A stretch of DNA of 5,121 nucleotides from an uncultured Porphyromonadaceae bacterium (lineage in GTDB: Bacteria > Bacteroidota > Bacteroidia > Bacteroidales > Muribaculaceae). The stretch covers positions 1 through 5,121 of the forward strand of contig CAMWQF010000228.1 of assembly GCA_947176285.1 (NCBI GenBank), written 5' to 3'. Each line of letters starts with the position of its first letter. The first letter of the stretch is position 1. The notes below the pieces were generated by a model. The model was not told the DNA's origin. It saw only the letters and a list, made by a program, of their open reading frames with translations, and ran no database searches. Below, in pieces: positions 1 to 5,121 of the stretch. Made by a program: the position numbers and the translations under genes.

Positions 1-21
1 GTTTATAGTCGAAAAGTTATC

Positions 22-60
22 AATTCATACAAAAACGGACAAAACTGTACGAAATCGGAC
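22..60. repeat. Four 10-bp-phased short repeats upstream of the operon promoter
   Basis: Four nine-base units begin exactly 10 bp apart: AATTCATAC (22-30), AAAACGGAC (32-40), AAACTGTAC (42-50) and AAATCGGAC (52-60). The shared pattern is AAnnCnnAC in units 1, 2 and 4; unit 3 keeps AAA and the final AC. CGGACA is repeated exactly at 36-41 and 56-61, two helical turns apart. The segment 36-51 is also an imperfect inverted repeat (CGGACA, four bases, TGTACG; one mismatch per arm). Same-face spacing about 43 bp upstream of the candidate -33 box would suit a tandem activator site or an A-tract bend. No regulator can be named from the sequence. Confidence 0.4.
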
Positions 61-103
61 ACCACCAAAAATCATTATGTATTAATTATCAATAGTTTGC
101 ATT

Positions 104-134
104 TTTGGCACGACTATTGCAACAAATAATTTAG
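104..134 (+). promoter_or_regulatory. Candidate Bacteroides-type promoter for the efflux operon
   Basis: A TTTG at 104-107 lies 19 bp upstream of TAATTTAG at 127-134. The established Bacteroides housekeeping promoter has a TTTG-like -33 box and a -7 box TAnnTTTG at about this spacing. The -7 match here misses one of the six defined bases (A instead of T at 133). Transcription would be expected to begin near 139-143, giving a 5' leader of roughly 70 nt before the adaptor start at 210. It is the best candidate I found in 1-209, and I saw no equivalent in the two internal intergenic gaps. The call rests on pattern matching only. Confidence 0.45.
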
Positions 135-209
135 AATTGAGTTTATTAGGTTCATTCGCCAAATTAGACTTAATTACATAAAAAACTTAAAACAGACATC
201 TAAATAATA

Positions 210-1460
210 ATGGACAGAGAAATACCCAACTCAGAACGCCGCAAAGCAAAACGCAACCGGATACTTAAGATCGGAGGCATCGCAGCAGCTGTGATAGCCG
301 GAGCAATAGGACTCGGATCAATGATGCGCGCCTCAGTAGCATCCTCCGACCTCATAATCGGAACTGCTGACACAGGCACCATTGATGTGACAGTGACAGG
401 CACCGGCACAGTTGCAGCAGCCTTTGAAGAAATCATCACCTCTCCCATCAACAGCCGCATAGTAGAAGTCTACTGTCGCGCCGGCGACTCAGTAAAGGCA
501 GGCACGCCCCTCCTTCGCCTAGACCTCCAGAGCACAGAAAATGAGGTGAGCCAACTAAACGACCAAATCGCAATGAAAAACCATGAACTTGACCAACAAC
601 GTGTAAATTCCGACACTCGCCTTACCGATCTTGCCATGCAAGTCAAGGTAAAGGAAATGACTCTCAGTCGCCTGGAGGCAGAACTTCGCAATGAGAAGTA
701 TCTCGACAGCATCGGATCGGGAACAGGCGACCGAGTACGCCAAGCAGAACTTGCAGTGAGCACAGGGAAGCTGGAATTGGAACAGATGAAACAGCAACTC
801 GCCAACGAAAAGCGTGTGGCACAGGCATCTGAAAACGTAAAGCATCTTGATATCGACATAGCACGCCGCAACCTTGACGAGAAGAGCAGAACACTAAGCG
901 ATGCTCGAGTATCGTCACCACGCGATGCAACTCTGACTTTCATTCAAGACCAGATTGGTGAAAAAGTAAGCGAAGGTCAGAAGATAGCCGTCATTGCCGA
1001 CCTTGGACACTTCCGGGTAGATGGTGAGATATCAGACAGTTACGCAAGTAAGGTTGGCGTAGGCAGCCAAGCCATCGTGCGTATAGGTAAAGAACGGCTC
1101 AAGGGTGTGGTGTCAAATCTCACTCCTCAATCGCAAAATGGAGTAATTAAGTTTACTGTACGTCTTGAAGATGACGCTCATCCACGTCTCCGTTCCGGAT
1201 TAAAGACAGACATCTTTGTAGCATGCGATGTTGTAGACGATGCTGTCCGCATACCCAACGGGTCATTCTACACCGGTCCGGGCACCTATAGCCTATTCTT
1301 CCTCAGCCAGGATGGCAAGAAACTCGAAAAGCATGATGTGAAACTCGGCAATTCCAACTATGAATTCGTAGAAGTCCAGAGCGGCATCCGCCCCGGCGAC
1401 CGCGTAGTTCTCTCAGACATGTCTCGCTTCAAGGACTCCTCCTCACTCCGAGTAAGGTAA
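210..1460 (+). CDS. Periplasmic adaptor subunit (MacA/HlyD family) of a tripartite efflux ABC system
   Basis: This 416-residue protein is the membrane-fusion (adaptor) component that bridges inner-membrane ABC permeases to an outer-membrane TolC-like channel. A basic N-terminus (RRKAKRNR, 10-17) precedes one membrane segment at about 18-39, so the bulk is periplasmic. The first half of a biotinyl-lipoyl-like domain is at about 75-106, with the typical turn GDSVKAG (92-98). A long charged, Leu-rich alpha-helical hairpin spans about 108-232, with its tip near the Gly-rich stretch 168-173. The second lipoyl half, including SSPRDATL and GEKVSEGQ, is at about 232-265. A beta-barrel domain (about 268-346) and a membrane-proximal domain (about 347-416, with GIRPGDRVVLSD) finish the protein. 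Length and domain order are normal for the family. ATG 210 is the first possible start because an in-frame TAA sits at 201-203. It heads an operon with two permeases and an ATPase. Family assignment is strong; substrate and channel partner are unknown. It is not a lipoprotein. Confidence 0.93.
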   Translation: MDREIPNSERRKAKRNRILKIGGIAAAVIAGAIGLGSMMRASVASSDLIIGTADTGTIDVTVTGTGTVAAAFEEIITSPINSRIVEVYCRAGDSVKAGTPLLRLDLQSTENEVSQLNDQIAMKNHELDQQRVNSDTRLTDLAMQVKVKEMTLSRLEAELRNEKYLDSIGSGTGDRVRQAELAVSTGKLELEQMKQQLANEKRVAQASENVKHLDIDIARRNLDEKSRTLSDARVSSPRDATLTFIQDQIGEKVSEGQKIAVIADLGHFRVDGEISDSYASKVGVGSQAIVRIGKERLKGVVSNLTPQSQNGVIKFTVRLEDDAHPRLRSGLKTDIFVACDVVDDAVRIPNGSFYTGPGTYSLFFLSQDGKKLEKHDVKLGNSNYEFVEVQSGIRPGDRVVLSDMSRFKDSSSLRVR

Positions 1461-1466
1461 TTTCAT

Positions 1467-1590
1467 CAATGCATAATGCACAATGCATAATGCTTAATTC
1501 AACTGACAATACGAACTTACTTAAAAGCATTCTCATATAGCATAAGGCATCATCTGATTATAATTATGCATTATGAATTATGCATTAAAA
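1467..1590. repeat. Inverted-repeat element built of tandem heptamers, between adaptor and first permease
   Basis: The left arm (1467-1494) is four heptamers: CAATGCA, TAATGCA, CAATGCA, TAATGCT. The right arm (1563-1590) is ATTATGC, ATTATGA, ATTATGC, ATTAAAA, which is the reverse-complement heptamer in tandem. Compared ungapped, 1468-1493 and the reverse complement of 1561-1586 agree at 22 of 26 positions, with a 67-nt spacer (1494-1560). The arms could pair as a long A/U-rich stem in the mRNA. The left arm begins 6 nt after the adaptor stop and the right arm ends 7 nt before the permease start, so the element occupies nearly the whole gap. The second gap carries a relative with an unrelated spacer. 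It contains no ORF and no intrinsic terminator. Confidence 0.85.
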
Positions 1591-1597
1591 TCCAACT

Positions 1598-2923
1598 ATG
1601 AACTTAATAAAAAAGACAATAAAAGAGGCGCTGAATACACCAGGATTTTCATCGCTTTATATCATAGGAGTAGCCTTCACAATCACTTTCACGATGATCT
1701 ACGGAATGCTACTCTATGGTCAACTTGGACCCGTATATCCAGAATATGACAGGTCTGCTACCGCCTATATCGAATCAACCGTAATACGGAATGAATACTC
1801 TACGAGTACGAGCAGACTAAGTTCAGAGTTTATTGGCGAATTCCTGCATGATAGCATTCCTTCTATTGAGAAAGTCACTTCTATGATTGCATGGAACAGT
1901 GGATTTCCGATGGTACAGCCCGACGGCAATGCACCGGAATTCCATGTTCAGACAAGAGATGTCGAGCCATCATTTTTCGACTTTTATCAGTATGAATTCA
2001 AAGCAGGGAAACCACTCACACAGGAGGATCTTGAACCAGGCGTGCATACCGTAGTGATCAGTGACAAGGTAGCGAGACGCTTGTTTCCGACTCCGGAAGA
2101 TGCCGTTGGAAATGATATCAGCATCAACCACAATAAATACCGTATCAAAGGAGTATTCCGAGAAGGCAGCCCGCTCTGCCTTGACTCATATGGCGAAGTG
2201 TTCTACCCTGTTACATCCGGCAACGATACAAGATGGCCCCAAAAGTTCACAGGACTCTTCAGAGCTATTATCAAGGTGAAACCAGGTAAGGAAAATGAAT
2301 TTAGAGCATATATACGTGAGGTATGCCAACGGATAAATTCAGTCGATTCAACCGCACCAAAATTCCATATTCCTGTAGTCATGTCGCATGCCGAGCATGT
2401 ACTAGCAAACCCGCAAATTGACTACTCTCCTGAATCCACTTTTCAGGTCAAGGATGAATCCACTGCTTTTGAACTATGGAAACCATTCTTAATAGCACTT
2501 CTTGTGATACTGTTAATTCCGGCTCTCAATATAAGTGGTCTCATAGGAGCCAGAATGGACCGAATGCGATCGGAAATAGGGGTACGCCGCTGCTTCGGAG
2601 CAAAACGACCGCGACTAATGAGCATGGTGATAACCGAAAACCTCATACTTACACTGATAGGTGGATTCATCGGGCTTATAGCCGCATGGCTGATCGTCTC
2701 CTTAGCGGGAACATTCCTACTCGAACTAACTCCTCTTGCGTATGGTAACGGATCTGCATTCAGCGAATCAGCGTCTTTCATCACCGGTGAGATGGCATTC
2801 GCACCATTACTTTTCGCTCTTACACTTGCCATTTGTCTCATACTTAACGTAATCTCGGCATGGATTCCGGCTCGTATAGCAATGCACAGACAGATTACTG
2901 AATCTTTAAATTCAAAACGATAA
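1598..2923 (+). CDS. FtsX/MacB-type ABC transporter permease, first of the pair
   Basis: This 441-residue inner-membrane permease has the MacB/LolC topology: one N-terminal membrane helix (about 18-40), a large periplasmic domain, then three C-terminal helices (about 296-317, 349-375 and 402-424). The periplasmic domain shows the MacB core pattern: VVISDKVARRLF (152-163), VGNDI (170-174) and YRIKGVF (181-187). The FtsX domain contains the cytoplasmic coupling stretch RSEIGVRRCFGAKR (324-337), the conserved Glu347 starting the next helix, GGFIG (355-359), and the terminal IPAR motif (423-426) followed by ITESL. About 440 residues with a single FtsX domain is a complete half-transporter; MacB's fused ATPase is absent and is supplied by the gene at 4388. 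The first in-frame ATG is 1598, just after an in-frame TAA at 1586-1588 inside the heptamer repeat. The leader is A-rich without a Shine-Dalgarno. It probably heterodimerises with the next gene product. Substrate is unknown. Confidence 0.93.
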   Translation: MNLIKKTIKEALNTPGFSSLYIIGVAFTITFTMIYGMLLYGQLGPVYPEYDRSATAYIESTVIRNEYSTSTSRLSSEFIGEFLHDSIPSIEKVTSMIAWNSGFPMVQPDGNAPEFHVQTRDVEPSFFDFYQYEFKAGKPLTQEDLEPGVHTVVISDKVARRLFPTPEDAVGNDISINHNKYRIKGVFREGSPLCLDSYGEVFYPVTSGNDTRWPQKFTGLFRAIIKVKPGKENEFRAYIREVCQRINSVDSTAPKFHIPVVMSHAEHVLANPQIDYSPESTFQVKDESTAFELWKPFLIALLVILLIPALNISGLIGARMDRMRSEIGVRRCFGAKRPRLMSMVITENLILTLIGGFIGLIAAWLIVSLAGTFLLELTPLAYGNGSAFSESASFITGEMAFAPLLFALTLAICLILNVISAWIPARIAMHRQITESLNSKR

Positions 2924-2929
2924 CAAGGC

Positions 2930-4219
2930 ATGAAACAGATATTTAAATCAATAATCGCTCACCCCGGAAGAGCGACAGGACTGCTAATTGAGGTGATAAT
3001 CGTGACAATTATTGGATGGATAGTCATCGAGCCTGTGGCTATCAAGACCACAACCGCACTTATCCCGGCAGGATATGATTATGACCGCCTTATAAAAGTT
3101 TCTCTCAGTAGGTTTAGCAGTCGTTCCGAGAAATACGATTCCAATATCCCTACTGACAATGAACAACGGGATGCAGCCTACGATAGGCTTCTCCGCATGC
3201 TACGCCAACGAAACGGAGTTGAAAACGCTACATTCGACTTTAGTTTAGGATTTGAAAGTTCATCATCAAGCATGTCAGGCATAAAGGCTGACTCCGTTTT
3301 CAAGAAGGATGACGAGGAATGTTATGTAGGAGTCTCATTTATTGAGTATAAGCCGAATACTGAATATTTCACTACATTCGGAATCAAGGATATAAACGGG
3401 AATCCATTCTCAGAGCCGAACAACAATGGAAATTCCTATATCATAGGCAAGTCCACAGCCAAATCGCTATGCCACAACAAAAGCGCGATCGGAACAAACC
3501 TATTTACTTGGGATGATGAAGAAAAAAGTACAATTATCGGTGTTACAGAAGACACACCATACAAAAAAGGTTCCGGACGAACCGCAATAGTATTCAGAGT
3601 TGCAAATCAGGAATGGGCATCTCCTGAGGGAATAGTAATGCGACTGCGGAAAGGAGTTAATCCTCGTTCTTTCGTAGACAAGTTGATTAACGATATGCCA
3701 GATTACCGTTCCGGCAATTACTACATCACACATCCTCAGTTATTATCAGACATCCGTGAGGAATCATTTTCAAGTCAGAAACGGGAACTTATCCAGAAAT
3801 GGATAATCGTGATATTCTTCCTTGTCAACATGCTTCTGGGAATTGCCGGCACATTCTATGTGCAATGTAAGACCAGGATCCCGGACGCGGGAGTGATGCG
3901 TGCTTTCGGAGCAAGACGAAGCCTCATTGAGTGGAGCATCGTAGGAGAAGCATGTCTGCTGGCTTTCATTGGATGGCTGATTGGAAGTATTATATATATA
4001 ATATACCTAAAATATCAAGGCTTCCCAATGGAGTTTGATACCGATTCATATATAATCCGTATAATCCGCCCAATCTGGTATGACACAAAACTCGGCAGAT
4101 ATTCTGTCATCGGGAGCATCATCCTGCTCCTCCTACTTACTACCTCGGCGCTTGGAGCGTGGCTTCCGGCTCGAAAGGTAGGCAGAGTCCCAATCGTCGA
4201 CTCCCTGCGCGACGAATAA
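2930..4219 (+). CDS. FtsX/MacB-type ABC transporter permease, second of the pair
   Basis: This 429-residue inner-membrane permease repeats the architecture of the preceding gene with strongly diverged sequence. It has a first helix at about 17-37, a periplasmic domain, and C-terminal helices at about 291-311, 337-360 and 391-411. The MacB-type periplasmic core is recognisable but degenerate: SYIIGKSTAKSL (169-180), AIGTNLF (186-192) and STIIGVTED (200-208). The coupling stretch is DAGVMRAFGARR (319-330), with Asp319 where the partner has Glu326 and Met323 in place of its first Arg. Glu340 and the ending LPAR (412-415) plus PIVDSL fit the family. The gene starts 6 bp after the previous stop (TAA CAA GGC ATG) and in the same reading frame, so translation is probably coupled. 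The AAGG at 2925-2928 is too close to the ATG to be a normal Shine-Dalgarno. It most likely forms the second half of a permease heterodimer. Substrate is unknown. Confidence 0.93.
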   Translation: MKQIFKSIIAHPGRATGLLIEVIIVTIIGWIVIEPVAIKTTTALIPAGYDYDRLIKVSLSRFSSRSEKYDSNIPTDNEQRDAAYDRLLRMLRQRNGVENATFDFSLGFESSSSSMSGIKADSVFKKDDEECYVGVSFIEYKPNTEYFTTFGIKDINGNPFSEPNNNGNSYIIGKSTAKSLCHNKSAIGTNLFTWDDEEKSTIIGVTEDTPYKKGSGRTAIVFRVANQEWASPEGIVMRLRKGVNPRSFVDKLINDMPDYRSGNYYITHPQLLSDIREESFSSQKRELIQKWIIVIFFLVNMLLGIAGTFYVQCKTRIPDAGVMRAFGARRSLIEWSIVGEACLLAFIGWLIGSIIYIIYLKYQGFPMEFDTDSYIIRIIRPIWYDTKLGRYSVIGSIILLLLLTTSALGAWLPARKVGRVPIVDSLRDE

Positions 4220-4225
4220 CTTTCC

Positions 4226-4340
4226 TTAATGCATAATGCTAAATGCATAATGCATAATCTCTTCGACACAAAATATAACAACAAAAATAACAACAGAATT
4301 TAATAACTATGCATTTTGCATTATGAATTATGCATTAATT
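4226..4340. repeat. Second heptamer inverted-repeat element, between second permease and ATPase
   Basis: The left arm (4227-4254) is TAATGCA, TAATGCT, AAATGCA, TAATGCA. The right arm (4313-4340) is ATTTTGC, ATTATGA, ATTATGC, ATTAATT. Ungapped, 4226-4258 and the reverse complement of 4306-4338 agree at 28 of 33 positions. The spacer (4259-4305) is A-rich and unrelated to the spacer of the element at 1467-1590. The left arm again begins 6-7 nt after a stop codon (4217-4219). It is the same kind of element as in the first gap: matching heptamers, same orientation relative to the genes, and similar total length (113 versus 119 bp between outer arm ends). It could fold into a long A/U-rich stem-loop in the operon mRNA. 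It has no run of T after the stem, so I do not call it a terminator. Confidence 0.85.
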
Positions 4341-4343
4341 AAG

Positions 4344-4378
4344 ATTTTGCATTATGAATTATGAATCATGCATTAAAA
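4344..4378. repeat. Extra right-arm heptamer copy overlapping the ATPase leader
   Basis: Five heptamers in a row: ATTTTGC, ATTATGA, ATTATGA, ATCATGC, ATTAAAA. The first 20 bases (4344-4363) are identical to 4313-4332, so this is a direct duplication of the right arm of the preceding element, offset by 31 bp and one heptamer longer. No second left arm accompanies it. Its terminal ATTAAAA matches the terminal heptamer of the right arm at 1584-1590, and both lie just before a start codon. An ATG at 4361 is created by this repeat and opens the ATPase frame early; it is judged not to be the real start. Confidence 0.8.
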
Positions 4379-4387
4379 AAAGAAACT

Positions 4388-5053
4388 ATGATAACTCTAA
4401 AAGACATCAACAAAATCTATCGTACAGATGAAATAGAGACTCAGGCTCTCGAAAATGTAAACATCCACATCGACAAAGGTGAATTCGTATCTGTTATGGG
4501 CCCTTCCGGTTGCGGCAAGTCAACCTTACTAAATATCGTAGGTCTACTCGACACTCCGACTTCCGGCACCGTTACCATTGCGGGCACAAACGTGGAGGGT
4601 ATGAATGACTCTCATCTCGCCGCTTTCCGCAATCAAAAACTCGGCTTCGTATTCCAGAGTTTCCATCTCATTGATTCTCTCAACGTGATTGACAACGTGA
4701 TGCTCCCACTACTCTACCGCAAGTCGAGCGCATCAGAGCGCGAGAAACTCGCCAAGGAAGTTCTCGAGCGAGTTGGTCTCAGCCATCGTATGCGTCATCG
4801 TCCATCACAACTTTCAGGCGGTCAGTGCCAGCGCGTAGCCATAGCACGTGCCATAGTAGGCAATCCGGAGATAATCCTAGCCGATGAGCCTACCGGCAAC
4901 CTCGACTCGAAGATGGGTGCAGAAGTAATGGATCTACTCCACGCACTCAACCGCGAAGACGGACGCACTATCATGATGGTGACTCACAACGAAGAGCAAG
5001 CACACCAGACCGACCGCATCATCCGCTTCTTCGACGGACGCCAAGTAAAGTAA
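4388..5053 (+). CDS. ABC transporter ATP-binding protein, MacB/LolD family
   Basis: This 221-residue cytoplasmic ATPase powers the two permeases; a homodimer would sit under the permease heterodimer. All nucleotide-binding elements are present: the aromatic A-loop residue Tyr11, Walker A GPSGCGKS (38-45), Q-loop Gln90, signature LSGGQ (142-146), Walker B IILADE (162-167) with catalytic Glu167, D-loop NLD (171-173) and switch His200. The family stretch TLLNIVGLLD (46-55) and DEPTGNLDS (166-174) are typical of the MacB/LolD/FtsE group. The signature is followed by CQR where QQR is usual. The start is placed at ATG 4388, giving the family-typical MITLKDINKIYR. The frame is open from ATG 4361, but those nine extra codons (MNHALKKET) come almost wholly from the intergenic repeat and lengthen the protein beyond the family norm. 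Two stops follow in tandem (5051-5056). It lies 168 bp after the permease stop and is probably co-transcribed. A LolD-like role in lipoprotein release is possible but less likely, given the adjacent adaptor. Confidence 0.95.
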   Translation: MITLKDINKIYRTDEIETQALENVNIHIDKGEFVSVMGPSGCGKSTLLNIVGLLDTPTSGTVTIAGTNVEGMNDSHLAAFRNQKLGFVFQSFHLIDSLNVIDNVMLPLLYRKSSASEREKLAKEVLERVGLSHRMRHRPSQLSGGQCQRVAIARAIVGNPEIILADEPTGNLDSKMGAEVMDLLHALNREDGRTIMMVTHNEEQAHQTDRIIRFFDGRQVK

Positions 5054-5058
5054 TAAGA

Positions 5059-5094
5059 GTTGTCAATGTTTTCATCGTTGTCAGCGTTTTCATC
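5059..5094. repeat. 18-bp tandem repeat, two copies, after the ATPase gene
   Basis: Two adjacent 18-bp units, GTTGTCAATGTTTTCATC (5059-5076) and GTTGTCAGCGTTTTCATC (5077-5094), differ only at unit positions 8 and 9 (16 of 18 identical). The array starts 2 bp after the second of two tandem stop codons. Internally each unit resembles a shorter GTTGTCA/GTTTTCATC half-repeat, so it may have grown by slippage. No stem followed by a T-run is visible, so it does not look like an intrinsic terminator. Function is unknown. Confidence 0.7.
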
Positions 5095-5121
5095 GAAATG
5101 ATTTATTCGGAGAATACGACT

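Noticed and set aside
470..943. Long open frames on the minus strand across the adaptor gene, and similar ones at 2443-2931 and 4015-4293
   Set aside because: They lie opposite well-supported genes and their translations are rich in Ser, Arg and Cys without domain features. They are antisense shadows.
1467..1590. CRISPR array or an insertion sequence with terminal inverted repeats
   Set aside because: The units are 7 bp with no unique spacers between them, no transposase frame exists in the gap, and no target-site duplication is evident at the outer ends.
3988..4003. Perfect 16-bp all-A/T palindrome (TATTATATATATAATA) inside the second permease gene
   Set aside because: It encodes an Ile/Tyr-rich membrane segment (SIIYIIY) using ATA, ATT and TAT codons. 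Such codons make A/T palindromes easily, so no separate function is claimed.
4226..4338. Reading the heptamer inverted repeats as intrinsic terminators
   Set aside because: The stems are A/T-rich with long loops, and the bases after them are A-rich on the coding strand rather than a T-run. Downstream genes in the same operon also need transcription through them.
4388..5053. Assigning the system as LolCDE lipoprotein release
   Set aside because: The ATPase and permease families overlap with Lol, but a membrane-anchored HlyD/MacA adaptor in the same operon fits a MacAB-like tripartite exporter better.
5098..5121. Possible start of a next gene: ATG at 5098 followed by seven open codons (MIYSENTT) to the window end
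   Set aside because: Eight codons are too few to support a gene, the reading resembles no family start I recognise, and no clear leader precedes it beyond the tandem repeat.

Overview
This window holds a four-gene, single-strand operon for a MacAB-like tripartite efflux/ABC system with split components. The order is a membrane-anchored periplasmic adaptor (MacA/HlyD-like, 210-1460), two consecutive FtsX/MacB-type permeases (1598-2923 and 2930-4219), and the MacB/LolD-type ATPase (true start most likely 4388, end 5053). No outer-membrane TolC-like gene lies in the window. The substrate cannot be read from the sequence.

The organism is most likely a member of Bacteroidota, order Bacteroidales (gut Muribaculaceae/Bacteroides-like). 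The start codons have A/T-rich leaders without convincing Shine-Dalgarno sequences. A promoter of the Bacteroides type (-33 TTTG, -7 TAnnTTTG-like) can be placed before the first gene. An adaptor with separate FtsX permeases and a stand-alone MacB ATPase is also common in that group. This is inference; no rRNA or other taxonomic marker is present.

Layout: 1-209 is the upstream control region, with 10-bp-phased AA..C..AC repeats (22-60) and a candidate promoter (104-134). Gene 1 follows. The gap 1461-1597 is almost filled by an inverted-repeat element whose arms are tandem heptamers (TAATGCA on the left, ATTATGC on the right). The two permease genes follow, 6 bp apart and in the same frame. 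The gap 4220-4387 holds a second inverted heptamer element plus an extra copy of its right arm, which runs into the leader of the ATPase gene. After the ATPase come a double stop and an 18-bp tandem repeat (5059-5094). No intrinsic terminator is visible before the window ends.

How the parts should work together: the ATPase dimer drives a permease heterodimer in the inner membrane. The adaptor links the permeases' periplasmic domains to an outer-membrane channel encoded elsewhere. The most unusual signal is non-coding: two heptamer inverted-repeat elements divide the operon into three translation blocks (adaptor, permease pair, ATPase), and each ends just before a start codon.
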